Of a DNA stretch of 64,000 nt, positions 34,551-46,606 are shown in pieces. The stretch lies in assembly GCF_963576615.1 (NCBI RefSeq), contig NC_088717.1, positions 23,587,344 to 23,651,343 on the forward strand, read 5' to 3'. This stretch comes from Watersipora subatra. Lineage: Eukaryota; Bryozoa; Gymnolaemata; Cheilostomatida; Watersiporidae. Both the position numbers and the translations under genes were made by a program. The notes beneath the pieces were generated by a model that was given only the letters and a program-made list of their open reading frames with translations, ran no database searches and was not told the DNA's origin. Positions within the stretch are counted from its first letter, which is position 1, and each line of letters begins with the position of its first letter.

Positions 34551-36430
34551 TTTAAAGATGGACACTGATTCTTATAGGTTTCCAGTATGACCTAAGGCAC
34601 AAGCACATATCTAGACATTCTAAAGCTGATGTATTGTTTAAAGATGGACACTGATTCTTATAGGTTTCCAGTATGACCTAAGGCACAAGCACATATCTAG
34701 ACATTCTAAAGCTGATGTACTGTTTAAAGATGGACACTGATTCTTATAGGTTTCCAGTATGACCTAAGGCACAAGCACATATCTAGACATTCTAAAGCTG
34801 ATGTATTGTTTAAAGATGGACACTGATTCTTATAGGTTTCCAGTATGACCTAAGGCACAAGCACATATCTAGACATTCTAAAGCTGATGTATTGTTTAAA
34901 GATGGACACTGATTCTTATAGGTTTCCAGTATGACCTAAGGTACAAGCACATATCTAGACATTCTAAAGCTGATGTACTGTTTAAAGATGGACACTGATT
35001 TTTATAGGTTTCCAGTATGACCTAAGGCACAAGCACATATCTAGACATTCTAAAGCTGATGTACTGTTTAAAGATGGACACTGATTCTTATGGGTCTCCA
35101 GTATGACCTAAGGCACAAGCACATATCTAGACATTCTAAAGCTGTTGTATTGTTTAAAGATGGACACTGATTCTTATAGGTTTCCAGTATGACCTAAGGT
35201 ACAAGCACATATCTAGACATTCTAAAGCTGATGTACTGTTTAAAGATGGACACTGATTTTTATAGGTTTCCAGTATGACCTAAGGCACAAGCACATATCT
35301 AGACATTCTAAAGCTGATGTACTGTTTAAAGATGGACACTGATTCTTATTGGTTTCCAGTATGACCTAAGGTACAAGCACATATCTAGACATTCTAAAGC
35401 TGATGTACTGTTTAAAGATGGACACTGATTCTTATGGGTCTCCAGTATGACCTAAGGCACAAGCACATATCTAGACATTCTAAAGCTGTTGTATTGTTTA
35501 AAGATGGACACTGATTCTTATAGGTTTCCAGTATGACCTAAGGCACAAGCACATATCTAGACATTCTAAAGCTGATGTATTGTTTAAAGATGGACACTGA
35601 TTCTTATGGGTTTCCAGTATGACCTAAGGCACAAGCACATATCTAGACATTCTAAAGCTGATGTACTGTTTAAAGATGGACACTGATTCTTATAGGTTTC
35701 CAGTATGACCTAAGGTACAAGCACATATCTAGACATTCTAAAGCTGATGTACTGTTTAAAGATGGACACTGATTCTTATGGGTTTCCAGTATGACCTAAG
35801 GCACAAATCTAGACATTCTAAAGCTGATGTATTGTTTAAAGATGGACACTGATTCTTATGGGTTTCCAGTATGACCTAAGGCACAAGCACATATCTAGAC
35901 ATTCTAAAGCTGATGTACTGTTTAAAGATGGACACTGATTCTTATGGGTTTCCAGTATGACCTAAGGTACAAGCACATATCTAGACATTCTAAAGCTGAT
36001 GTATTGTTTAAAGATGGACACTGATTCTTATAGGTTTCCAGTATGACCTAAGGCACAAATCTAGACATTCTAAAGCTGATGTATTGTTTAAAGATGGACA
36101 CTGATTCTTATAGGTTTCCAGTATGACCTAAGGTACAAGCACATATCTAGACATTCTAAAGCTGATGTACTGTTTAAAGATGGACACTGATTTTTATAGG
36201 TTTCCAGTATGACCTAAGGCACAAGCACATATCTAGACATTCTAAAGCTGATGTACTGTTTAAAGATGGACACTGATTCTTATAGGTTTCCAGTATGACC
36301 TAAGGCACAAGCACATATCTAGACATTCTAAAGCTGATGTACTGTTTAAAGATGGACACTGATTCTTATGGGTCTCCAGTATGATCTAAGGCACAAGCAC
36401 ATATCTAGACATTCTAAAGCTGATGTATTG
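34551..36430. repeat. 86-bp satellite array, second block, ~22 copies
   Basis: Same unit as the first block. Most of it repeats the first block's variant order as part of the 2187-bp duplication. The last unit runs directly into the normal element sequence at about 36430. Confidence 0.96.
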
Positions 36431-38024
36431 TTTTTGCTTCCATTTGGTTTTCACAACCAGTTTGATTCTGCTGAAAAACTGGAGAACCAAGAAATTTCAC
36501 AAGTGCTGAGAAAAGAAGTAGAAACCCATCCAATAGACTTTATGCTAATCCAGCAGTCCAGTAAACAGAATCCTAAACTGTAAGCTGTCTTCAAATGAAT
36601 TTCAAAAGAACAGCCTATAAACGAACCCAAAAAAGAGAGTTCACCAATTTTGGAAGCACAGAGACTCCCTCACCATACAAGACGGTGTGATGCTTATTCA
36701 GAAAAATGCCAATTGCAGAGTTGTTGTATCTAAGGCACTGCAGTCTGCACACTAGAGACTCTACACACATCTCACTGGAGAGGGATAAAAATAAAGCAAC
36801 TGGCTAGGCATTACATATGGCGGGAGTTCATTAATTCTGACATTGAGGTAATGACAGGATTTTGTGACATCTGTAGACAGCAGGTCCCTCTGCCTCCGCA
36901 GCTCTACACCGTATGGCCTGCATCACTAAAGCCCTGGAGTCGCATTCACTTGGATTTTGCAAGGCCGTTCAGGGGCAAGATGTGGCTTTTGTGCGTGGCC
37001 ACATTTTCAATGTTCGTTATGTCGGAATGATGGACATTGGAAAGACTAGAACTCAGCAAACGATTCATGTTCTCATAGGTATATTTTACTTCCAGGGCCT
37101 ACCAAAAACAATTGTTACAGACAACGGCCCACAATTTGCGTCTAAAAAGTTTGATGAGTCCTTTAGCCAACATTCCATTCAACATATCGCCTCCCCTGCT
37201 TACCATCCATCATCTAATAGCAAAGCTGAGTGGTATGTACAAAAATTCAACAAAGTAGTAGAAAAGAACGGTGTGAGAAGAATTTAGCTAAAGGACAGTG
37301 TACGTTTTTAACTTGGCACCTACCGAATGCTCCCTCACCCAAGCCTTAACTGAAAAACTCTTTCTGAATTGTTGCATGGGCGACAACCAAGATGCCTACT
37401 TTCCTCACTGAATCCAAAAGATAATGTTGCTCATGTATCTAAGATGACCACCACCTCAAACCCTTCACAATTTGTGAGTTTCTTTGGTGTACGCTCGCAA
37501 CTATTTATCTGACCCTAAATGGTATCCAGGCCAAGTTGTTTCTAAAGTAGGTTCTACATCCTTTAAGATTAAATCATTAAGATTTCTACTGACTAAGGAT
37601 TTTGGAAAAGACATCCAAACCAACTTCAAATTCCCATGTCAAAAACTAGCATATCTAGTGCTACTGTTGCACCGGCTGACCTAGATGAAATGCCTTCTGG
37701 TCAGCCTGACAGTGACTTGGTACCTGATGGATGATACCCTCTTTGTGTTAGAAACCTAAGCGATACTAACCCTAAACTCATAACTTGTGTTGGAGGAGTG
37801 TCATGTACTCATATTTAGTTAATTAGTTTGCAATTAGGTCAGTAGCTGTTTTTTCTTCTAGTAGTCATTGTTGACTCATATTTTGTCTTAATTTTTACAC
37901 TTGCACAAGTTTCTGCATACTTTGTCTTGTCAAGTTGAGCTTTTATAGCTAACATGCCAATGAACACAGTAGCCTACATCTTTAAAGTAATTACCAAAGA
38001 TGCCTCTTCACTTGTAAACATACC

Positions 38025-38387
38025 AACAGTCAACATATGGACACAGTCAACACATTGACACAGTCAACACATAGACACAGTCAACATATAGACACAGTCA
38101 ACACATAAACACAGTCAGCACATAGACACAGTCAACACGTACACACAGTCAGCACATAAACACAGTCAACACATAGACACAGTCAACATATAGACACAGT
38201 CAACACATAAACACAGTCAGCACATGGCCAAGTCAACACACAAACACAGTCAACATGTAGACACAGTCAACACATAGACACAGTCAGCACATAAACGCAG
38301 TCAACACATAGACACAGTCAACTTATAGACACGGTCAACACATAGACACAGTCAACACATAGACACAGCCAACACATAGACACAGAA
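38025..38387. repeat. 17-bp minisatellite, gene 1 intron, right block
   Basis: Continuation of the array at 30985-31287 after the Gypsy fossil. Confidence 0.92.
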
Positions 38388-38618
38388 TACCATATCACCT
38401 GTCTAGTCAGCTCTGCAGGGAAGACCATTTGGATTTGACACAAAAGTGAGCTCTGTTAGTTTTTTGTGAACCTCTACTCATCCTATGTCTTACATCAAAT
38501 ACAGTAGGATGACCTATCCAGTTGGAATGACTAGTAATCAGTCATGCTGTGATAGTCTTGGTAGGAGAACAGACAAATATGTATAAGAATCAGTTAGCAG
38601 AAAAATGAATCAACTCAC

Positions 38619-38712
38619 CATTCAATCTCCAGATGATTGCAACTACTGCATTCCAGAAGTATAGTAGCATGTGTGTGCTGTAAAGCAGCAACTGGAAAAC
38701 TCTACTGTGCAT
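38619..38712 (-). CDS. Sulfotransferase-like gene 1, exon 1 (signal anchor)
   Basis: Minus-strand ATG at 38712-38710 followed by 31 codons plus one base, ending at AATG|GTGAGT. It encodes a four-residue N-tail (MHSR) and a ~24-residue hydrophobic segment (VFQLLLYSTHMLLYFW, then AVVAIIW), as in type II Golgi sulfotransferases. The leftover G joins GG of exon 2 to make Gly. The intron to exon 2 would be 12.4 kb. The same exon, length and phase occur for the other three genes. Confidence 0.72.
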
Positions 38713-38827
38713 ATTTGTAGCTGCTGTATTAATGTTTTTGACAGTACAACTACCCACCGGCACTTAGATTATAACTGGTGTGGTGTAGATAACAATTACA
38801 AATTGGTAGAAGAAACAGGTCATCCGT

Positions 38828-38849
38828 GACAAAGGTCAAAGTTGAGATC
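38828..38849. promoter_or_regulatory. Conserved caaaggtcaaag motif upstream of gene 1
   Basis: gacaaaggtcaaagttgag lies 116-137 bp upstream of the exon 1 ATG. The same motif at the same distance is upstream of genes 2 (45666), 3 (53460) and 4 (61401). AGGTCA is a nuclear-receptor half-site, and AGGTCA-A-AGTTGG resembles a weak DR1. Function not shown. Confidence 0.3.
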
Positions 38850-38986
38850 CAGCTATCCATGCAGCCCTTGAGATAACAGACCAAATACGCTCTCATTCTA
38901 TTTACCTTTTAATATAAACAGATCATGCAGCTGATATGCATACAGTCAAACCTCTACCAATGTCTACCTTGGAGTACAACTTTGCT

Positions 38987-39086
38987 AGCAACTAATCCCA
39001 GTAGCAACTAATCCCAGTAGCAACTAATCCCAGTAGCAACTAATCCCAGTAGCAACTAATCCCAGTAGCAACTAATCCCAGTAGCA
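38987..39086. repeat. 16-bp tandem repeat, ~6 copies
   Basis: Unit agcaactaatcccagt, almost perfect. Confidence 0.93.
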
Positions 39087-40720
39087 ATTTGATTCCAATT
39101 TGTAAACAGTGAAAATTTTAAGACATATTTTCTTGAAAAAAAACTAAAAGGCGAAAAAAACATTTTTAAAAAACTACTTGAAACATCAAAAACGTAAAAG
39201 TTAAATAATAAGCAAAGCCTATTTTCATTGATTGTTACTAAATTGACTTTCCACATTTAACTTTGTTTTTCAGTTTTATATAATGTAATTGTTTTACCGC
39301 CTTTCATAAAAATTTGCAAAAAAATTAACATAGGCTATAAGTTTTCAAGGTGTGGAACAAATTGAATGAATCACAGTGTATTCTGGAAAAGATATTTGCT
39401 CCAACAAAGCTAGTTTCAATGCAATTGTAATACTAAAAACTGTTTAGATGGACAATTTCGAGTTGGAATTACTTCTACTTTTTTCTGTTTTGATCCAACA
39501 AAATACTCTCATGCGCTTCACTGATGTATTTCATTTCGATATCTCATTTTCTGTTTGTATCAGTATTGAGAGGTACTAGTATCGAAAGGTACCAGTATCA
39601 TCATGTTCAAACTTTTGACAAATAGCAGTTATAGTAACTTTTTTGATACACACACACTTGTATGCACTCATTGCTATTATTATTTCAATATATTCATGAT
39701 TTTTATTTTGTTAGTTTAGATTAATTGTATCAGTATCTACTAACTTTTAACTGGGATCATACACTATTTTTCCATGATGCGCAGTGCTTCGATGCAGCCC
39801 CTCTGAAGTTGAGGGGATTGTACATTTACATGCTGCGCAGTGGTTTTCAGCAAATTAGCCAGAGAAGAGAAATTGTATAAATCGAATCGCTGGATGGATA
39901 CATGGAATCGATCATGGATACCGAACGTCAGAAAAGGTCTTTTTATGCTTTTGTTGTCATTATACTTTTGTTTACAATACACATTCACAATGTTTTACAG
40001 ACCTTAACACAATTTTTACAAATAATATATTTTTAATAAATAATTATTTACGTAATAAATTATTTAAATGTTATTTTAGAACTTGCCACCTATTTTTCGA
40101 AAAGTGTTGGTATCGATAACAAAGTCCAGGAAAGTAATCACTTCATCATCCTCGTAGGAGCAGACCATAATTAAATTTAAGTGAAAAAATATTGGAAGAA
40201 TAGCAAAAACAAGATAAGCAGGATAACCTTTGTACTAGTTTATGGCGCTCGAAGAATCTGTCTCCACGGCATGAGAGCTATGCGCAGCGACTGCGCAATT
40301 GCTGTTTCCTTGCTGCGAATTTGCACTGGCTTTGCACTTATCAGTGCGCAGTGATTTCAGTGCGAAGACGCCGTTTCCATGATTCGGAGATAGCGCAACT
40401 CCGAAGTACTGCACATCATGGAAACAGTGATTGTAACAAAGCAAACTTTATCTAGCCATTACTTGCTAATTATTTCACGTTTAAACACCATTACAGTTGT
40501 TTTAGTTTTCTATTAATTTATTTGAACTGCACAAACACTTTCCTCATGATATGAAGTTTAAATAATAGTAAATGGGCTCTATGTTGACTAAAAATAAATT
40601 TTCCAGATAAAACTTTTTTTATTACTTGGACAATGCTGAGCACTCACCTAGTATATTGCTAATATTAATAGACAGTGACAGGTTATGTTGGTAATAATAT
40701 TATCTGATGAATACGTGGAT
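39087..40720. other. Between genes 1 and 2; no gene recognised
   Basis: Two short minus-strand frames (39764-39988, 40235-40444) are unrecognised. A GC-richer patch at 40230-40440 has gtttccatgatt and catcatggaaac as inverted motifs and several tgcgca words; it may be a DNA-element remnant. Confidence 0.35.
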
Positions 40721-40970
40721 GTCTAAAGCAGCATTCTTTAAAGACTTTAAACAGAAAATGACTCAGTAACAGTTATACATTGCCCAAAACATTCAGTTTA
40801 TAGATACCCCCATAGATTAGTCTGTGTAACTATGACAACAAGACTACCCAACTGGTATTTACCTGCATTACTGCTCATGCGCAAACATACTAAATGGCTA
40901 TAGATAAATTGATCTGCATTATCTAAGAAACCATCCAAGTTGTCAGACCAATCTCGAATTGGAGCAGCTA

Positions 40971-42193
40971 CTAAAAAGTATTTGGAAAGCTTAATTCAGA
41001 ATGTAGTTTGGGGAGACCGAAAGCCTTCAAAATCATCTCACAGCCTCTCACTATATTTTTGTCTTTGCTCCACTCTGTACCTTCAGCTCGTTTCCTCGTA
41101 TCCCAGCTAATATTAGCTATTCCTGCTTGGCTATCATAGTCCAAAGCTTTACTGGCAATATCCAATAAACCAGAATTGATGCCGAGATAGTCAAACACTT
41201 TGGCTATCGTGGTGCGTCCGTTTTGTAACAGCGAATCGTACTTAATGGTTTGGATGTTCACACCTGCCTCGACAGCTCGCTTGATCAATGTTGCTTTTGC
41301 GGCCCAAAGAAAACAGTACCATTCCAGCGCAGTCTTCGGTTGAACTGAGATTATAACCTTCTTACAAAATTCATGGTCGTACCCGTTTGTCCAGCAATCC
41401 AGATTTGACATGTCAAACCAGAACTTGTCATCATACGGGTCATGGTTCAACCAAATTTCACAAAAGTAGCGGTTGTAATCGTCATTGTTAAATGTTCGAT
41501 AAAAAGAAGTTATTGACGGGAAACTTTCTCGGTAAGCCGCGAGCATCTTGTGGTGTGGAAAGTAGCTGGCTATCGTTTCAATAAGATATTCGTCAGCGAT
41601 TGTGGCTTTCCAAAATACTGATCCACCTTTTGGCGCTTGCCTAATATACAACTTGATGACGGAGACAGCAAGTCGTGTAAATACTGGTGACTTAGAAAAA
41701 CTCTCAGCGCTAGAATAGCCATGGTCTCCAAAAGTTAGAGTGTACCTCATGGGAAAGGGTGCAGAGTAAACTGTCCAACCAGGCAAAGAATTAAATACCT
41801 GAACCCAAGCAGTAGATCCGCAACGGGTCGTGTGAAACATCCAAACAACATTTCGGTCTCCAACATCAATGGAGTCAACGAGATCATTGAATACTTTGAT
41901 GGGGACGACTATCAGTCGAATTGCATGATTATTCTGAGCGTGCCCGCTCAGAGGATGTTCTTTAATGTTGAATAAATCACAGTCTAATTCCATAAAAGTA
42001 GCACTCTTTGAAGTCACAGAGAATAGATGGACTTTTTTATTCAGGACACAATCTACTGGAGCAAATCTTTCATGAACTGTGAAATAGGTCTTGGGAGTAG
42101 CCGGCGCATAAGGATTCTTCCAGATTATCCGAAGTACTTGTGCAGGATTCTCTGTGTCAGAGTTCATGGTTTCAAAGATTCTTTTTGATGTCC
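40971..42193 (-). CDS. Sulfotransferase-like gene 2, catalytic exon 2
   Basis: Paralogue of gene 1 with the same structure: TTTTAG acceptor, GTSKRIFETMN start, end PKLHSELSFPNTF. Exon 1 is at 45444-45537, giving about 438 residues, one fewer than the others because of a one-codon gap at YAPATPKTYF. The 5'-phosphosulfate loop TTRCGSTAW and the 3'-phosphate motif YRESFPSITSFYR are intact. Odd: the block that reads YSEPL in the other three is YSAPF here, so the otherwise conserved acidic residue is Ala. This may alter or weaken catalysis or acceptor choice. The loop before DEYL and the FNNDDYNRYFCEIW region also differ. A longer open frame running to 42365 is only unspliced intron. Confidence 0.85.
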
Positions 42194-42514
42194 CTAAAAC
42201 AGTTTGGCATGTGTACATCAAATTAAACAAAATACTGTGTCTCCTTATAAAGATATTTGCTCTAGTATGTGAGGGACAAATATATGTAATACATGCACAA
42301 ATACATGTAATATTACCTGTATTTGTACTGGTTGAAATATCAATAATGCTATATATCCTTTTCAATAGTGACTATGTGAAAATGCTTGTAATCAAATGTT
42401 GTATGTTGAACTGACCCTAAGTCACAAAATGATACCAACTTTTCGCAGGTATCTACTAAAAAGACTTGAAGCAGTTAAACATTCTTTTGGATTCTTCATT
42501 TATAAAGAAAATAC

Positions 42515-42560
42515 CCGGAGTGGATACCCAGATGAAATACTCAGCAGGGATCTTCGTATT
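42515..42560. repeat. 13-bp degenerate minisatellite, gene 2 intron
   Basis: A short version of the array also found in the introns of genes 1, 3 and 4. Confidence 0.55.
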
Positions 42561-42746
42561 TTTCCTTATAGGATGATGCATGGGTTCTGATTAAGAAATT
42601 GGGAAACTCTCATACCCAAAAAAGAATTGCAGTGATTTTTGTACCGTAAAACCTGCATGTGCAACCCAAAATGCAGACTGGGCATGTATTTTGTATCCTA
42701 GCTTAAATGTAGCCAGAGATTATTACCATAATTCTAATGGCTATCT

Positions 42747-43611
42747 ACGATTCTTATGAGATTATTACAATATTTAATTATAAGAATAATTATTCGATTT
42801 TATAAGATTTAATTATAAGAACTAGAAATTCCCCTGTCATACAGCCCACGACCAAAGTGATATTGGAAAAAAAAGAGTACTGATGGTTGAGAAATGCAAT
42901 ATTAGCAGTCAAATGGCACTGCAGTGCAATAGGATAACTGCAATGATAGCTGTAATGTACTGGGTGTGGGTGTTATTATATACAACAAACAGCAATAATG
43001 AAAGGAAAAGATTATATGTTTATATCTCTCTCACGGCAATAGGAGAAATGCAATATTGGCCAATATTAGAAGTAAAATGCACTGATATTATTAGAATAAC
43101 CAATATTATTAATATAGTAATACAGTAATAATAAAATCCAATGCACAATTTTGTTTACAATTCTAAACGTCGTAGCTAACAATATCAAGAAGTTGTGATA
43201 ATTATATAGATTTTTAAAAAATCTACTTAAAAAGGTGTTTGGTCATGACAAACAGCAACAATGAAAAGAAAATATTATATGTTTACATCTCTCCCCCTGC
43301 AATAGGAGAAGTGCAATATTAGAAGTAAAATGCACTGATATTATTAGAATAACCAATATTATTAATATAGTAATACAGTAAGAATAGAAAACCAATGCAC
43401 AATTTTGTTTACATTTCAAAACGTCATAGCTAACAATATCAAGAAGTTGTGATATTTATATAGATTTTTAGAAAATCTATTTAACAAAACTATTTAGAAA
43501 AAATAATAACAGTAACATACCGCCCATCATCGATGTTGTTAGTGTGACTATAAGACTTCAACAGTCATCCAAACTTATAATTAAATATTGTAATAATCTC
43601 ATAAGAATCGT
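42747..43611. mobile_element. Non-autonomous DNA element with 38-bp inverted ends, gene 2 intron
   Basis: The ends acgattcttatgagattatt... and its complement match over 38 bp (42747-42784 and 43574-43611) without a visible mismatch. Inside is a ~262-bp tandem duplication (about 42984-43245 and 43246-43500). No transposase frame and no clear target duplication. The insertion is absent from the matching position in the introns of genes 1 and 4, where aatggctat / aatgactat continues into shared sequence. Confidence 0.8.
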
Positions 43612-43934
43612 TTGAAAAAATATCATTGTCATTTTCTTTACTTTCACTGCTTTGGACAACAGTTAGAATACCAAAGTACTCAAAAGTTTCGAAAATGTCA
43701 GTTACTTTGAAATCGGTAAAAAAGAAATGATTTCTGTATATCTACGTTAATTACAGAAACCTTCGGTAATTCGACAATGCTATAGACTGGTGAAATGTGC
43801 ACGTTATTTTTTCGTGAAATGTGCATGACTTAATGGTTCTATTTTCTGTCGCTCGGTGCTTCGTTTGTCGGTCTTAATTTTGATAAAAGTAAGGCTTCGC
43901 CAGTTTTAATAAAGATTTTTGGCCGAATTAATCT

Positions 43935-43985
43935 GTTTATTTATATGTGTATATGTGTATATGTGTATATGTATATGTGTTTTGT
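43935..43985. repeat. tatatgtg microsatellite
   Basis: Tandem tatatgtgta-type units in the gene 2 intron. Confidence 0.8.
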
Positions 43986-44195
43986 GTCGTTATTATACTT
44001 TAATGACTCTACAAAAAAATTGTTAAATTTGTTGATGAGATTTCTTGCAAGGGTTTGCGACGTTGTTGATGAATAATTTTTGTAAGTTGTGTGCACACGC
44101 ATTCATCATAAAAACTCTCAAACTTCACTCCGCTCGAATGTTCGTGGAACTATAGCCTAACTAATCTCATTGGTGCCATGCAGTATTAATTATTT

Positions 44196-45136
44196 GACTA
44201 GTCAACACATAGACACAGTTAAGACATAGACACAGTCAACACATAGACACAGTCAACATATAGACACAGTCAACACATAGACACAGTCAACACATAGACA
44301 CTGTCAACACATAGACACAGTCAACACATAGACACAGTCAACGCATAGACACTGTTAACACATAGACACTGTCAACACATAGACACATTCAACAAATAGA
44401 TAGAGTCAACCCATAGACACAGTCAACCCATAGATACAGTCAACACATAGACACAGTCAACACATAGACACAGTCAACACATAGATAGAGTCAACCCATA
44501 GACACAGTCAACACATAGACACAGTCAACACATAGACACTGTTAACACATAGACACTGTCAACACATAGACACATTCAACAAATAGATAGAGTCAACCCA
44601 TAGACACAGTCAACCCATAGATACAGTCAACACATAGACACAGTCAACACATAGACACAGTCAACACATAGATAGAGTCAACCCATAGACACAGTCAACA
44701 CATAGACACAGTCAACACATAGAATCAGTCAACACATGGAAACAGTCAACACATAGACACAGTCAACACATAGACACAGTCAACACATAGAATCAGTCAA
44801 CACATGGAATCAGTCAACGCATAGACACAGTGGACACATAGACGGAGTCAACACACAGACACAGTCAACACATAGACACAGTCAACACATAGACGCAGTC
44901 AACACATAGACATAGTCAACGCATAGACACAGTCAACACAGAGACGCAGTCAAAACATAGAGACATTCAACACATAGGCACAATCAACACATAGACACAG
45001 TCAACACATAGAAACATTCAACATATAAACACAGTCAACACATAGACACAGTCAACACATAGAAACATTCAACATATAAACACAGTCAACAAATAAATAC
45101 AATCAACACATAGACATAGTCAACACATAGCCAGAG
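44196..45136. repeat. 17-bp minisatellite, gene 2 intron, ~55 copies
   Basis: The same acacagtcaacacatag unit as in genes 1 and 4. A variant block (gacactgttaacac ... aaatagatagagtcaaccc) recurs after 187 bp, exactly 11 units, so an 11-unit higher-order repeat exists. Confidence 0.95.
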
Positions 45137-45443
45137 AATGCAATGGCATCAGTCTTGTTTTGATTAGGATACTAAGATCTAGATTACCTTGCTCCAGTGT
45201 GAAAGATAGATATGATAGTACAGTACTAGTACAATACTAAAAGCTGTCCAGATTTGGATTTGACACAAAACTGAGCTCTGTTATTTTCTTGCGGACCCCT
45301 ACTCATCCTAGGTCTTACATCAACTACAGTATGATACACTGTCCAGCTGGAATGACTAGTAATTAGTCATGCTGTGATAGTCTTGGTAGGAGAACAGAAA
45401 AACAGGTACAAGAATCAGTCAGTAGAAAAATGAACCAACTCAC

Positions 45444-45537
45444 CATTCAACCTCCAGATGATTGCAACTACTGCATTCCAGAAGTATAGTAGCGTGTATG
45501 TGCTGTAAAGCAGCAACTGGAAAACTCTACTGTGCAT
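45444..45537 (-). CDS. Sulfotransferase-like gene 2, exon 1 (signal anchor)
   Basis: 94 bp, ATG at 45537-45535, donor AATG|GTGAGT. Differs from gene 1's exon 1 by HM to YT in the hydrophobic segment (LLLYSTYTLLYFW). Same phase and length. The intron is 3.25 kb. Confidence 0.75.
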
Positions 45538-46606
45538 ACTTGTAGCTGCTGTATCGATGCTTTTGACAGTACAACTACCCACCGGCACTTAGGATTAGAA
45601 CTGGTGGGGATAACAATTTTAAAGTACCAGAAGAATAGCGGTAATAGTAGAACCAAGTCATCCGTGACAAAGGTCAAAGTTGGGATCATGCTATCCATGC
45701 ACTAAAGAGAATGAACTCCATACACTGCCTATTCACCATTTAATATAAGCAGCTCAGCCAGCTGATATGCATACAGTCAAACCTTTACCTATGATTATGA
45801 TTGATTATTATTGATTGTAACTAATTCCAGCAACTATTCAATCCTACTTTTACAACATGTGTCATTTGAAACCTTTCAAGACATTACAGCCGCATAAGAA
45901 AAGTTAAAAGGCAGGTAAATATTTAGAAAAAAATTTCCAAAAATGGTAAAAACTTGTAAGTTAAATTGTTTAAAATATAATTCACTTTGCCTCTAATCTT
46001 GAGCATCACCGAGCTTATGCTTTCATTCCCTCGTATTTATTGTGAAGTAATAAAATAAATCTATTTTTATTGATATTTACTAAATTGACTTCCGTCATTT
46101 AATTAGTTTTTACCTTAATATATTACAATCATTTTAATGCCATCTATAAAATTGGAGGATTCGGTAAATACCATGTCATTTGTTTGTGTCAGATAAAGGG
46201 CGACCCCTTAACCTTCTCTCAAGTCAGCTATTGTGTGAGTATATATGGTAGGCTATATATGAAACAGCTCCACAGATGAGCTCGTTGACCATTGTTCTCT
46301 TGTCTTGAGTGTAAAGCATTGACCAGTGACTTTCCCTTTCTTATACACATGTTACCAAACTAGTAAATACAACTAATATATACTATACTCTGGTACAAAT
46401 GAATGGCAGGCTCAAGCTCAGACGCTGTTGCTATAAGTAACAAGTTAGACTATGTAAGATTTGGTAAAGTATGTTTATTATATACAATGTCTTACCTTGG
46501 TAGTTTAACTGATGAGTCCTTCACCCAAGCGCTCATTCTATCGTCACTGCATTAACAACAAACTTGCAAAAGATTTTAGTCGATTTTATAAGAAGGTATA
46601 TATTTC
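45538..46606. other. Upstream region of gene 2; no other gene
   Basis: About 600 bp (to ~46140) is shared with the regions upstream of genes 1 and 3, including gctgatatgcatacagtcaa, and so belongs to the duplicated unit (promoter and 5' UTR would lie here). The remainder is unrecognised. Confidence 0.45.

Larger units (their letters stand above)
31288..38024 (+). mobile_element. Gypsy (Ty3) LTR-retrotransposon fossil, 5'-truncated, swollen by internal satellite
   Basis: Parts seen: reverse transcriptase about 31300-31900 (MDRADAYLKLELD, AAYLDDLFIAG), RNase H about 32080-32350, a satellite-filled stretch 32363-36430 including a second RNase H copy at 34250-34540, integrase about 36700-37270 (IVTDNGPQFASKKF, HPSSNSKAEW), and a chromodomain-side C-terminal region about 37480-37690. 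A probable 3' LTR begins at tgtcatgtactc (about 37798) after gttggagga. Gag, protease and the 5' LTR are missing. The element is broken, with several interruptions. The coding part is old, whereas the internal arrays are young. Confidence 0.88.

Noticed and set aside
40235-40444. 70-codon minus-strand frame in a GC-richer patch
   Set aside because: Low-complexity Ala/Ser/His composition with inverted motifs; more likely a DNA-element remnant than a gene.
45468-45698. Minus-strand frame MDSMIPTLTFVTDDLVLLL and its match at 61203-61433
   Set aside because: It overlaps the anchor exon in another frame, is broken in the gene 1 and gene 3 copies, and stops before the conserved donor. The MHSRVFQ frame is open in all four and enters the splice site in phase.
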